Below, one piece after another: positions 1 to 7,452 of a stretch of DNA of 64,000 bases. A model generated the notes under the pieces. The model saw nothing but the letters and a program-made list of their open reading frames with translations. It ran no database searches and was not told the DNA's origin. The position numbers and the translations under genes were made by a program. Each line of letters begins with the position of its first letter. Positions within the stretch are counted from its first letter, which is position 1. The stretch comes from Opitutales bacterium UBA5694 (GTDB lineage: Bacteria; Verrucomicrobiota; Verrucomicrobiia; Opitutales; Opitutaceae): positions 62,001 to 126,000 of the forward strand of contig DIHO01000011.1 of assembly GCA_002420185.1 (NCBI GenBank). The letters run 5' to 3'.

Positions 1-946
1 TCTCCACCATGCTTAACTCCATATCTGGCTTTTCTTGAGTGGAGGCAGTAATCACTCCATTCATCGAAGTCTTTTCTGAGGCGAACTCTACTAATTCAAT
101 CAGTCCTGCCGCGAAACAGGTAATTGGTATCTGCCAATTCAATACAAATCGTGTCTTTCTCGCCAGACTTTCATCAGAAGCCTGCAAAAAAGATTCCTTA
201 ATCCAAGCTTGCTCTCCCTCTCTAACTTTCAAGGAAACCGATACTCCCCTGTCGAGAATCAATGGAACAGGCAATTGCTCATCACAAAATCTTATAGGCT
301 TTACCCAATGGAAAATCGGAGCGAAAACATAAAAGGCTATCAATTTAAGTGCAATCGGTCCGGCAATAACTACGGAAAGCGCGATGGGCAGGTAGATCTT
401 GATTACACTCCAAGAATTGTCGATGTACCGGACCATCTCCGAGGAGCTCGACTCCAAAGAGGCGATTTTTTCCTCCAACAAACGCAATTCATCAGAGAGA
501 TTGGTCTGGTCAACTCTCAGGCTAGCGTGCTTAATTTTCAAAGACTCGATATGAGGCCCGAGCTGAGAACTCTCATTCTTAGCCTGAGCGAGCTCATTGT
601 CAACTTTCCTCTTCTCACTCTCAGACGAAAAAAGATATTCCAACTTGGAGAGGAATCCTTCTAGTCGTTCAACAAGTTCATGAGCTAATTTGAGCTTTTC
701 GCGAGCTTCGTTCAGCTCATTTGTGATAAATAGAATTTCCGTATGTGCATTCTCGAGCTTTCCGTAGGCAACCTGTGCCATTTCTTGGGCTTCCTGAAGC
801 TTCGCCATTCGCTCTTGGTCTACTCGAATACTATCAGAAACATATAAATACAGAGCGAAAACCCCAACCGCTACCGCAGTCGCGATCAATAAAGCCGCTA
901 CCTTGCTCAGCAACCACTTACCGATTTTGAGAAAGCATCTCCACAT
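1..946 (-). CDS. Coiled-coil membrane protein, 3' end outside window
   Basis: An open frame of 315 codons runs leftward from an ATG at 946 to the window edge without a stop, so the C-terminus is missing. A GAGGA ribosome-binding site lies just upstream of the ATG. The product begins with a hydrophobic helix at about residues 11-36, followed by a long heptad-like, Glu/Lys/Leu-rich coiled coil (about 40-172) and a second hydrophobic helix (about 181-208). After that comes a non-coiled region that looks beta-rich. The topology suggests an inner-membrane protein with a large coiled-coil loop. I do not recognise the family. It reads in the same direction as the APS kinase 21 bp upstream and may be co-transcribed with it. 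Confidence 0.75.
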   Translation of the reverse strand, partial: MWRCFLKIGKWLLSKVAALLIATAVAVGVFALYLYVSDSIRVDQERMAKLQEAQEMAQVAYGKLENAHTEILFITNELNEAREKLKLAHELVERLEGFLSKLEYLFSSESEKRKVDNELAQAKNESSQLGPHIESLKIKHASLRVDQTNLSDELRLLEEKIASLESSSSEMVRYIDNSWSVIKIYLPIALSVVIAGPIALKLIAFYVFAPIFHWVKPIRFCDEQLPVPLILDRGVSVSLKVREGEQAWIKESFLQASDESLARKTRFVLNWQIPITCFAAGLIELVEFASEKTSMNGVITASTQEKPDMELSMVE

Positions 947-967
947 TCGATTGTATTCCTCGTGGCT

Positions 968-1564
968 TTAGATGTCAATGAGTGGCGAAACAAATTGAAA
1001 CAGTAACTTAAGTGACTCCTCCACAGACTGTGCCTCCGTATCGATAATCAAGTCCGAATCTGTGGGTTCTTCAAATCCAGAGTCCTTTCCCGTAAATTGA
1101 GGAACTAGACCTTTGTCCGCCTTCGCGTACAGGCCTTTCACATCTCGCTTCATACAGGTTTCGAATGAGGCCTTAACATACACTTCAACCAAATTATCCT
1201 TGCCGATAGTCTCCCGAGCCATCTCTCGAAGGTCAGCCTTCGGAGTGATAAAGGAATTGATCAAAATGACCCCCGCATCAACAAACAGCTTAGAAACTTC
1301 AGCGATTCGACGAATATTCTCTCTTCTATCCTCACCTGAGAAGCTGAGGCCACTGCTCAAACCCTTTCGGATGTTATCCCCATCTAATACATAGACTAAA
1401 CGTTTTTGTGAGAAGAGCTTCCTCTCTAATGCGGTCGCTAGAGTGCTTTTACCCGAACCCGACAAACCGCACATCCAAATTACTTTTGCGGATTGGCCTA
1501 CCAAAGATTCGCGGTCACTCTGTTTCAGGAGTCGATCGGAAATGGGAAATAAATTGCCGCTCAT
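968..1564 (-). CDS. cysC: Adenylyl-sulfate kinase (APS kinase)
   Basis: This 198-residue protein would phosphorylate adenosine 5'-phosphosulfate (APS) at the 3' hydroxyl to give PAPS, in the cytosol. The Walker A motif GLSGSGKST lies near residues 33-41. It is followed by the DGDNIRKGL segment and the FITPK loop typical of APS kinases, and the length is normal for a stand-alone CysC. No cysD or cysN is present nearby. PAPS could feed sulfate assimilation or sulfotransferases. The second role is suggested only by the large sulfatase load of the region and is inference. The coiled-coil membrane protein follows after a short gap. Confidence 0.93.
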   Translation of the reverse strand: MSGNLFPISDRLLKQSDRESLVGQSAKVIWMCGLSGSGKSTLATALERKLFSQKRLVYVLDGDNIRKGLSSGLSFSGEDRRENIRRIAEVSKLFVDAGVILINSFITPKADLREMARETIGKDNLVEVYVKASFETCMKRDVKGLYAKADKGLVPQFTGKDSGFEEPTDSDLIIDTEAQSVEESLKLLFQFVSPLIDI

Positions 1565-1614
1565 TGATAATGAATTGAGATTAAATACGGATATTAAGCA
1601 AGAAAAGTTAGGAA

Positions 1615-1863
1615 TCAGTGACCTAGTTCTCTAAGTAAGTTTCGTATTCGATCAGCGACGACAGGCTTCACCGCTTCGATAGAATCTTATGAAAGTGTAT
1701 AGTTGTGCTTTTCCCAGAACCACTGGGGGCCCCAAAGTACGTAAATGGAATTTCGATGAATCTCCAAAGACAGCTCATCAACGGCGCTTAGCAGTTTGTT
1801 AGAGCCAGAAACACGAAAGTCCTTTGTCAGGCCTCTAATCCCAATCCCTGAGTTCATGACCAT
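1615..1863 (-). pseudogene. ABC transporter ATPase N-terminal remnant
   Basis: An ATG at 1863 opens a 58-codon frame (stop at 1687-1689). It starts like an ABC ATPase: a GLTKDF strand, then KLLSAVDELSLEI. At the nucleotide-binding loop the frame breaks. If one C is removed from the C run of GGCCCCCAG, the sequence reads GPSGSGKSTTIH, a textbook Walker A. Behind the stop, in the first frame, 23 further coherent codons (IEAVKPVVADRIRNLLREL) run to a stop at 1615. That tail is not ABC-like; it resembles the end of some sulfotransferases, which is only a guess. Everything after the P-loop of the ATPase is missing, so no functional product is expected. It lies 6 bp downstream of acylphosphatase. 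Confidence 0.7.
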
Positions 1864-1869
1864 AGGTGG

Positions 1870-2154
1870 CTACTTGATGCTGAACTCCTTGTAAAGTCGA
1901 CCTCGTCTCCCTGTTCTGCACTCGGTTCTTTGAATGTAGGTATCAAGCTCACTTACAATCTCGCTTAGAAACCGTTGACACTCTTCTTCGCTCCCCTCTG
2001 CTTCGAGCTCCACTCGCCCGTCCGTAAGGTTTCTGACATGACCCGTAACGTCGAATCCCTTGGCCAGCTGCTTCACAGCATAACGAAAACCCACACCCTG
2101 TACATGGCCTGAAAAACGGGCGGATAGATGGAAAATATTCTCTGAGAACTCCAT
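1870..2154 (-). CDS. acyP: Acylphosphatase
   Basis: A small cytosolic enzyme of 94 residues that hydrolyses carboxyl-phosphate bonds of acylphosphates. Both family signatures are present: GHVQGVGFRYAV near residue 15, holding the phosphate-binding loop and catalytic Arg, and GHVRNLTDGRVELEAEG near residue 38, holding the catalytic Asn. Length is typical of the AcyP family. The broken ABC gene follows within 10 bp on the same strand. Confidence 0.93.
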   Translation of the reverse strand: MEFSENIFHLSARFSGHVQGVGFRYAVKQLAKGFDVTGHVRNLTDGRVELEAEGSEEECQRFLSEIVSELDTYIQRTECRTGRRGRLYKEFSIK

Positions 2155-2324
2155 AAGTTATTAATGTTTAGACAAAAACGTAATTTGCCAATCGTAAATA
2201 CCTTAAGTATCCGCAATTACGATTGATGGCTACCCGAGCATTCATTCAGATTTTTGGACATTTCGTTTGCAAATGAAAATTTCCGATCCTAATCTACTTT
2301 TTTTTAAAAGCTTGTTAAGCGACT

Positions 2325-2987
2325 ATGGCCGATTTCGAATTCGAAAGCAATCCTGAGAGCGAGTGGGACGACAGTTGGGAAACCGTGTGGAGCGAGCATG
2401 ACTGGGAGATCTATTTGGCCAATGAGGACCATCAGGTGCGCAGGTACCAGAAACTCTACAACAAGCTAGCCCTAAACCAAAATCGCCTTGATGAAGTGGC
2501 CCGTTTTATGGGTTGGGATACGAACGCCGACCCTCAAGATCAGGAGACCGCAAACAGTGGGATTGAGGCGATCTCGGATCAGCCTTACACATTACACAAG
2601 CATCCCCTCTACATCGCGAGCAATGCGTTGCATAACTGGTTAACCGAGAAATGGTCCCAACATATCTCCCTTTGCTCCGAGCAGATCTCACCTGTATCCG
2701 CCTTGAAAATTCAAAAAACGATATCCAGTTCAGAGCATTACGGATTACTCGCCGTAACCGCACTGGATCTCGGCGACTATGCACTCGCGATCGCCTGCTT
2801 GAAACGCGGGTTGAGCCAGATCAACGGGCTCCTTTTTCAGTTGAATGAATTGGAAAAAAAGAACATCCCTCCGCTCAACGCATACTCAAAACATGCGAAG
2901 ATCCGTTTGTTCGATATTCGGGAAATCTGGCTCCGAGTAACGTCAGATTGCCGCACTGCCATAGCCCGACGTTTCGAAGAAGAATAA
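2325..2987 (+). CDS. Uncharacterised acidic helical protein
   Basis: A 220-residue cytosolic protein with no signal peptide or membrane segment. The first 30 residues are very rich in Asp, Glu and Trp, and the rest is predicted helical by eye (repeated Leu/Ala/Ile spacing around residues 100-170). I do not recognise a family. It starts at ATG 2325 after a T-rich, A-rich leader and is followed after 37 bp by the sigma-like gene in the same direction, so the two probably form an operon. An anti-sigma or partner role for the acidic protein is possible but unsupported by any motif. Confidence 0.7.
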   Translation: MADFEFESNPESEWDDSWETVWSEHDWEIYLANEDHQVRRYQKLYNKLALNQNRLDEVARFMGWDTNADPQDQETANSGIEAISDQPYTLHKHPLYIASNALHNWLTEKWSQHISLCSEQISPVSALKIQKTISSSEHYGLLAVTALDLGDYALAIACLKRGLSQINGLLFQLNELEKKNIPPLNAYSKHAKIRLFDIREIWLRVTSDCRTAIARRFEEE

Positions 2988-3024
2988 AACGGCATCGCAG
3001 CGAAGCCTTCCTTCCTTCTGAAAC

Positions 3025-3837
3025 ATGATTTCCATTAAAAGCGTCACCTCCAATCAATTTCTGCCGCATCATGGCCTCAGTCGTGGGAGCATTCGAACCT
3101 TGCTGAAAAAGGGTGGTTCCCAAAATGCCTGTGCCTTCACTCAAGCGGCCATCTGCTACTTGGACTTTCTCTCCGAATACTTCTACTTGATCGGTTATTC
3201 AGACGAGCAGGAGCGACTCAACATCATCCAGTCAACCTTGCTCGAATGCTGGAAGTATGCACCCTACATCAGGAGGGTTTCAGATTTTGAGCGCTTTCTG
3301 GGCATCCTCCTGGAAAAGAGCAGCTCCCTTCTCCCGACGGCATTCAAATTCCCCGACGAAAAGCTCGGTCAGTTGAACCATACCCAAAGGTTCCTTCTTG
3401 TCGCTCGTACGTTACAAAATTGGTCATATCGAGGGATGCACTTGGCCACACGCATCAAAAAGCACGAGATCACGAGCGCTTTGACTGAATTGAAATGCAT
3501 TCTTACGGGATTTGAGCAGGAACCCCTCAAAACTTCGCAAAAGATTCTTCTCTTGCGAGTGAACGATTTGCTTGAAGGAAAATTGAAGCCTCGTGAGTCA
3601 ATGACCATTGAGAAGGAATTAATCGAGCAACCGTTGATTAGACAATTCAAGGCTGATTGGCTTAGTTACCGCTGCGAATTGGCAGAATTCAAGCAGCAAG
3701 CGTTTTTCAAACAATCAGTCATTGACTTGTTTAAAAAGCGTCTCATTGCGCTATTCCAAACAGTGCCGATCAACCAGCCCAACTTTCGCGACAACTTGAT
3801 CAACCACTTTTCCTTCACGCGAATTCCAACCCGCTGA
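3025..3837 (+). CDS. Helical protein with sigma-70-like pattern
   Basis: A 270-residue, soluble, all-helical protein. Around residues 45-95 the pattern (LDFLSEYFYLIGYSDEQER, then a Leu/Trp helix and FERFLGILLEK) resembles sigma-70 region 2 of ECF factors. Around residues 110-160 the pattern LNHTQRFLLVAR followed by a helix and TRIKKHEITSALTELK resembles region 4 with its DNA-binding helix. The similarity is in spacing and amphipathicity, not in a strict motif, so a diverged ECF-like factor is a hypothesis. It follows the acidic gene after 37 bp and is likely co-transcribed. The spacer between the two putative regions is short and the C-terminus carries about 100 extra residues. Confidence 0.65.
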   Translation: MISIKSVTSNQFLPHHGLSRGSIRTLLKKGGSQNACAFTQAAICYLDFLSEYFYLIGYSDEQERLNIIQSTLLECWKYAPYIRRVSDFERFLGILLEKSSSLLPTAFKFPDEKLGQLNHTQRFLLVARTLQNWSYRGMHLATRIKKHEITSALTELKCILTGFEQEPLKTSQKILLLRVNDLLEGKLKPRESMTIEKELIEQPLIRQFKADWLSYRCELAEFKQQAFFKQSVIDLFKKRLIALFQTVPINQPNFRDNLINHFSFTRIPTR

Positions 3838-3861
3838 TCTGTAAAATTGCCTTTAAGGGTA

Positions 3862-4176
3862 TTATTTTCGGTCTCGATAGCTACCAGTCTTTTTAATCAA
3901 GTTACGTCGCTGCTTTTCGAATACAGGCAAGACTTCTCGTTGAATATAGTCAAAAGCCGCTTGCAATCCTTCTGCCCTGTACACTTTCCCTATTCTAGCC
4001 TCAACTAACGTCGGCTCTCCAATGCATGCGAGAAACTGATTGGACGTCAAAGCAGTGAAAACCTCAATCCGGTTACTCCGCTCAATTACATTCTGATCCA
4101 GAATCCACTCGCGAGCAAACAAAGCAAGTACCGCGTCTCCCACCCATGCTTTAGTGCGTTTTTCCGTTTCATCCAT
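3862..4176 (-). CDS. Small RNase III-like (Mini-III-like) protein
   Basis: A 104-residue protein with the core of an RNase III fold. AWVGDAVLALFAREW near residue 10 corresponds to the LGDAVL signature of RNase III, including the metal-binding Asp. LTSNQFLACIGEP near residue 44 matches the helix that follows, and EGLQAAFDYIQREVLP the end of the domain. There is no double-stranded RNA-binding domain. The Glu that precedes GD in canonical RNase III is not obvious, so catalytic competence is uncertain. The closest described type would be Mini-ribonuclease 3, which trims 23S rRNA. It is convergent with the sigma-like gene, with a 24 bp gap. Confidence 0.65.
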   Translation of the reverse strand: MDETEKRTKAWVGDAVLALFAREWILDQNVIERSNRIEVFTALTSNQFLACIGEPTLVEARIGKVYRAEGLQAAFDYIQREVLPVFEKQRRNLIKKTGSYRDRK

Positions 4177-4341
4177 AAAACAAGAGCAAGACTCCTAAAG
4201 ATTCTTACCTCAACACTTTTTCAGGTAATCAAGAAGCGAAAAGGACGAGTGGCGTATAATGATTTCGGCTTGCCCCTACTTGAGAGAACTGACAATAAAA
4301 CCGTTGTTAATCTATCCCGGAAAGCTATTAAAAATGGTCTT

Positions 4342-5694
4342 ATGAATCGTCGTCTTTTTATCAAATCTAGTGCCGCTGGGTTCGCCCTCTCCGGTCTTAA
4401 CCTACCAAAGTTTGCGAATGCCGCAGGCATCGACACCAAGCGCGTTGGCCTGATCGGCACGGGATGGTACGGGAAATGTGATCTTCTTCGGCTGATTCAG
4501 GTTGCTCCGATCGAGGTAGTATCGCTCTGTGATGTCGACAGCCAAATGCTATCGGAGGCAGCCGATATCGTTGCGTCACGCCAACTCTCAAAGAAAAGGC
4601 CGCGAACTTACGGCGACTACCGAGAGATGCTAAAGGAAAAGGACTTGGACATTGTCCTCATCGACACTCCAGACCACTGGCATGCGTTGCCCATGATTGA
4701 CGCTGTTAAAGCAGGTGCCGATGTTTATGTTCAAAAACCAACCGGTGTGGATGTGGTAGAAAGCCAGGCTATGCTTGCCGCCGCTCGAAAATACGGACGC
4801 GTGGTCCAAGTCGGCACCCAACGCCGCAGCACTCCGCACTTGGTCGAGGCCCGTGATCTCATACAGGAAGGAAAGCTGGGAAAGATTGCCCATGTTGAGC
4901 TTTGCTGCTACTACCATATGCGGGCCAAGGGAAACCCGCCCGACACCAATCCCCCCAGTCACCTAGACTATGAGATGTGGACAGGTCCTGCACCCATGCG
5001 CCCTTACAACAGCTTTGTCCATCCTCGTAAATGGAGAGCGTTCACGGAATATGGTAACGGAATCGTTGGCGACATGTGTGTTCACATGTTAGATACAGCA
5101 CGCTGGATGATGAATCGCGGTTGGCCAACGAAAATCAGCTCAAATGGCGGCATATTTGTGGATAAAGACAGCAAGGCCAACATACCGGACACCCAGACCG
5201 CCACCTTCGACTATGGGGATATGCAAATGGTTTGGAATCATAGATCATGGGGAACCGCTCCCGACCCAGAATATCCATGGGCAGCAATCTTCTACGGAGA
5301 AAAAGGCACACTCAAGGCCAGTGTTCATAAGTATGACTTCATTCCAAGGGACAAGAATCAAAGAACTATCCATAAGGACGTCGCCTTCGAGCTTGAACAA
5401 TACCCAGAAGACAAAGTGGAAAAGGGGCTTGAAAAGCATGTTGCCCCTGCCATCCGAGGCCACATGAAAGATTTTCTCTCATGTATTGAGACTCGAGATA
5501 AACCGGTGGCGGACATTGAGCAAGGACATATCTCTAGCACATCCTGCATCCTCGCAAACCTGGCCATGCAATTGGGTCGCAATCTAGAATGGGACCCGGT
5601 TAGCCACACGGTTCGCGGAGACCAAGAGGCAAACACCCTACTAGCTCGACCTTATCGCTCACCTTGGATACATCCGGATCCAGAGACTGTATAG
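4342..5694 (+). CDS. Tat-exported Gfo/Idh/MocA oxidoreductase
   Basis: A 450-residue NAD(P)-dependent oxidoreductase of the Gfo/Idh/MocA family. I start it at ATG 4342, because this places a twin-arginine signal (NRRLFIKSSAAGFALSG) at the N-terminus; an in-frame ATG at 4249 would bury it. The mature part begins with a Rossmann strand, KRVGLIGTGWYG, then a D at the second strand (CDVDS) and DTPDHWH. The usual EKP cofactor motif reads QKP (VYVQKPTG). The C-terminal half is the substrate domain with YEMWTGPAP, common in PVC members. Export by Tat fits folding with the nucleotide bound, giving a periplasmic sugar dehydrogenase or isomerase. The substrate is unknown. Confidence 0.9.
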   Translation: MNRRLFIKSSAAGFALSGLNLPKFANAAGIDTKRVGLIGTGWYGKCDLLRLIQVAPIEVVSLCDVDSQMLSEAADIVASRQLSKKRPRTYGDYREMLKEKDLDIVLIDTPDHWHALPMIDAVKAGADVYVQKPTGVDVVESQAMLAAARKYGRVVQVGTQRRSTPHLVEARDLIQEGKLGKIAHVELCCYYHMRAKGNPPDTNPPSHLDYEMWTGPAPMRPYNSFVHPRKWRAFTEYGNGIVGDMCVHMLDTARWMMNRGWPTKISSNGGIFVDKDSKANIPDTQTATFDYGDMQMVWNHRSWGTAPDPEYPWAAIFYGEKGTLKASVHKYDFIPRDKNQRTIHKDVAFELEQYPEDKVEKGLEKHVAPAIRGHMKDFLSCIETRDKPVADIEQGHISSTSCILANLAMQLGRNLEWDPVSHTVRGDQEANTLLARPYRSPWIHPDPETV

Positions 5695-5849
5695 TCGTCT
5701 AGTAGCTGGTTACTACAAGGCCTTGCCCCGTAGCTACGTTAAAACTCATAGATTTACGTATCTCCGTTAACCAGAACTTTTAGCAACGGAGCTCGAAGCC
5801 AAGCCGTAACGACGACGTGGATCCCAACCTTCTGCTATCCCGCAATCTC

Positions 5850-6064
5850 CTGCTGATGGAAAATCGTCCAATCGTCAGCGTTGTTCGTATCTATTTCTGA
5901 CCGTCATTTTCTTTGGAACCTTGCACAGTGCTTAACTAGCATGGGCTCTAAGAGACACCGGCGTCGGCCCGATGGCCTGGCTCAATATCATCGCTATCCT
6001 ATCATTAAGCCGACCTGCACTCGAATCCATCAGTGATTGCGAACCACAAAAACAGGGAAAATAA
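5850..6064 (+). pseudogene. Alanine/glycine:cation symporter C-terminal remnant
   Basis: From about 5940 to a stop at 6062-6064 the + strand reads LAWALRDTGVGPMAWLNIIAI and continues with LSLSRPALESISDCEPQKQGK. This is the last membrane helix and tail of the AGCS (Na+:alanine/glycine symporter) family, whose members end with GLMAxxN...SKPALK and a Lys/Gln-rich tail. In-frame TAA at 5933-5935 interrupts it, and the preceding segment RPIVSVVRIYF sits in another frame, ending at TGA 5898-5900. The rest of the gene is absent. It is a dead gene, and its terminator is still in place behind it. Confidence 0.75.
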
Positions 6065-6074
6065 CCTGTTTTTA
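6048..6074 (+). terminator. Hairpin terminator behind the decayed symporter
   Basis: Perfect 9-bp inverted repeat AAAAACAGG / CCTGTTTTT with an 8-nt loop, ending in a T run. The stem overlaps the stop codon of the symporter remnant. Read on either strand it ends in U's, so it may also serve the aldolase gene that converges from the right, whose stop codon is 133 bp away. Confidence 0.6.
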
Positions 6075-6206
6075 TAGCAGCCGAAATTAACGTTTGGAAA
6101 ACTAATTTATGGAAGTAGTCTGCAAATGTGAAGCTATAAAAGACTAGCCCCTATCGCTCATTTCTTGGGATGATTCTGATCCAATAAATTTGGGCAATTC
6201 CAATTT

Positions 6207-6995
6207 CTAAAGCAAGTTTAACGATGTGCCTACGCTAGACCCGTCATGCACAATCGCTTGCAGTGCGGCTGCTACAGCGGCGGGCTTCGCGTGCTGCCAC
6301 ACATTCCTACCTACCGCAATTCCACTCGCACCCGCATCCATCGCTTTTTTAACCATCGTTAGCAGGGCAGTGTCATCCCCCATTGCGGCTCCACCCAGGA
6401 CTACCACAGGAACGAGGGCGGCCTCGATAATAGACTTAAAATCGTCCACAGTCCCATTCGTGGGATACGCTGTTTTCACAACATCCGCTCCTAGCTCCGC
6501 CGCAAGCCTCACCGCAAATCTGATATTCTCTACTGTATATTCTTCTGGTCGCCCAATGTTAAATGGCAGCGCCTCCAGGATCACCGGGATACCGTAATCG
6601 CGACCTTCACTAATGACCGCCGCACATTCACGGAAATTATCAGACTCACGTCGGTGATGCAAATAAAGCATGTTCATCATCGCATGGGCTCCTAAAGCAT
6701 CAGCATCCTTCCCCGTATAGAGCCGATATGATCCATCATCCTCATTTCCTGGATACGATGGCTTGTAACCATCCGTCCGGAGACAGACCCCACTACTGGA
6801 AAGCGCATCTCTGCAGGCCTCTGCGACTCCGTAGTTGACGACATATCCATCTACGTATCTGTCAACTTGCTCAATTAACTCCATCGGCTTGCACAGTATG
6901 CCGTCAATAGGTATCACGCTTCCGTGATCGATCGGTAGAATAACAGTCTTGCTATCTACATTGAAAAATTGGCTTAGATTTTCCGACTTCGACAT
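6207..6995 (-). CDS. Class I aldolase, DhnA/LsrF type
   Basis: A 262-residue cytosolic TIM-barrel aldolase of the DeoC/LacD/DhnA superfamily. Signatures are PIDHGSV near residue 21, GADVVKTAYP near residue 169 (the Lys is the expected Schiff-base residue), PVVVLGGAAMGD near 195 and AGASGIAVGRNVWQH near 221, the phosphate-binding end of the barrel. Members cleave fructose-1,6-bisphosphate or act as thiolase-like LsrF on phosphorylated autoinducer-2. Neither reaction can be chosen from sequence. In this catabolic region a sugar-phosphate aldolase is the simpler reading. Length is normal for the family. Confidence 0.85.
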   Translation of the reverse strand: MSKSENLSQFFNVDSKTVILPIDHGSVIPIDGILCKPMELIEQVDRYVDGYVVNYGVAEACRDALSSSGVCLRTDGYKPSYPGNEDDGSYRLYTGKDADALGAHAMMNMLYLHHRRESDNFRECAAVISEGRDYGIPVILEALPFNIGRPEEYTVENIRFAVRLAAELGADVVKTAYPTNGTVDDFKSIIEAALVPVVVLGGAAMGDDTALLTMVKKAMDAGASGIAVGRNVWQHAKPAAVAAALQAIVHDGSSVGTSLNLL

Positions 6996-7452
6996 AATCG
7001 AGAAAGTTAGAACTCAATTACGAAAGCACAACTCTGAATCTAGGGTTGATCACTAGTCCAACTAGGAATACATTCTAACTTTCTTACACTTGCGTGATTT
7101 GACACGGGGCAAGCGGTTGAGCATCTCCCAGAGCTCCTCCTATTGAAACATATATTCGGCCGTTCAAAATCCTATCCTCAGTGCTAAGGCGGACGATAGA
7201 TCTTTACCCTATCACTATCGTAACCTTGTTGCACAGAAGAGAGCCGATTGGGAAATCCATCGTTATAGAGAGTCTGGAACTGGTGCTCATTTAAGTTAAA
7301 GCAGCTAGCTTCAAAATGGGTAGCCCTCCCCCAGCGAACAACAGCACGACGAGGCAGAGAGTCCAAGAATAGAGTCACTATTAGCCACCTGTTTCAGCTG
7401 GGTAAAACGGGATACCCATCCCTTTGAGGACCTAGACAGTCCTTACTACTAA
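6996..7452. other. Intergenic stretch, possible small remnant
   Basis: No convincing gene. The - strand holds a 64-codon open frame at 7184-7378 (contains HFEASCFNLNEHQF and PNRLSSVQQGYDSDR). Its composition is protein-like but it lacks a clear ribosome-binding site and matches no family I know. It could be a gene remnant. The part next to 6995 should carry the aldolase promoter. Confidence 0.4.
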
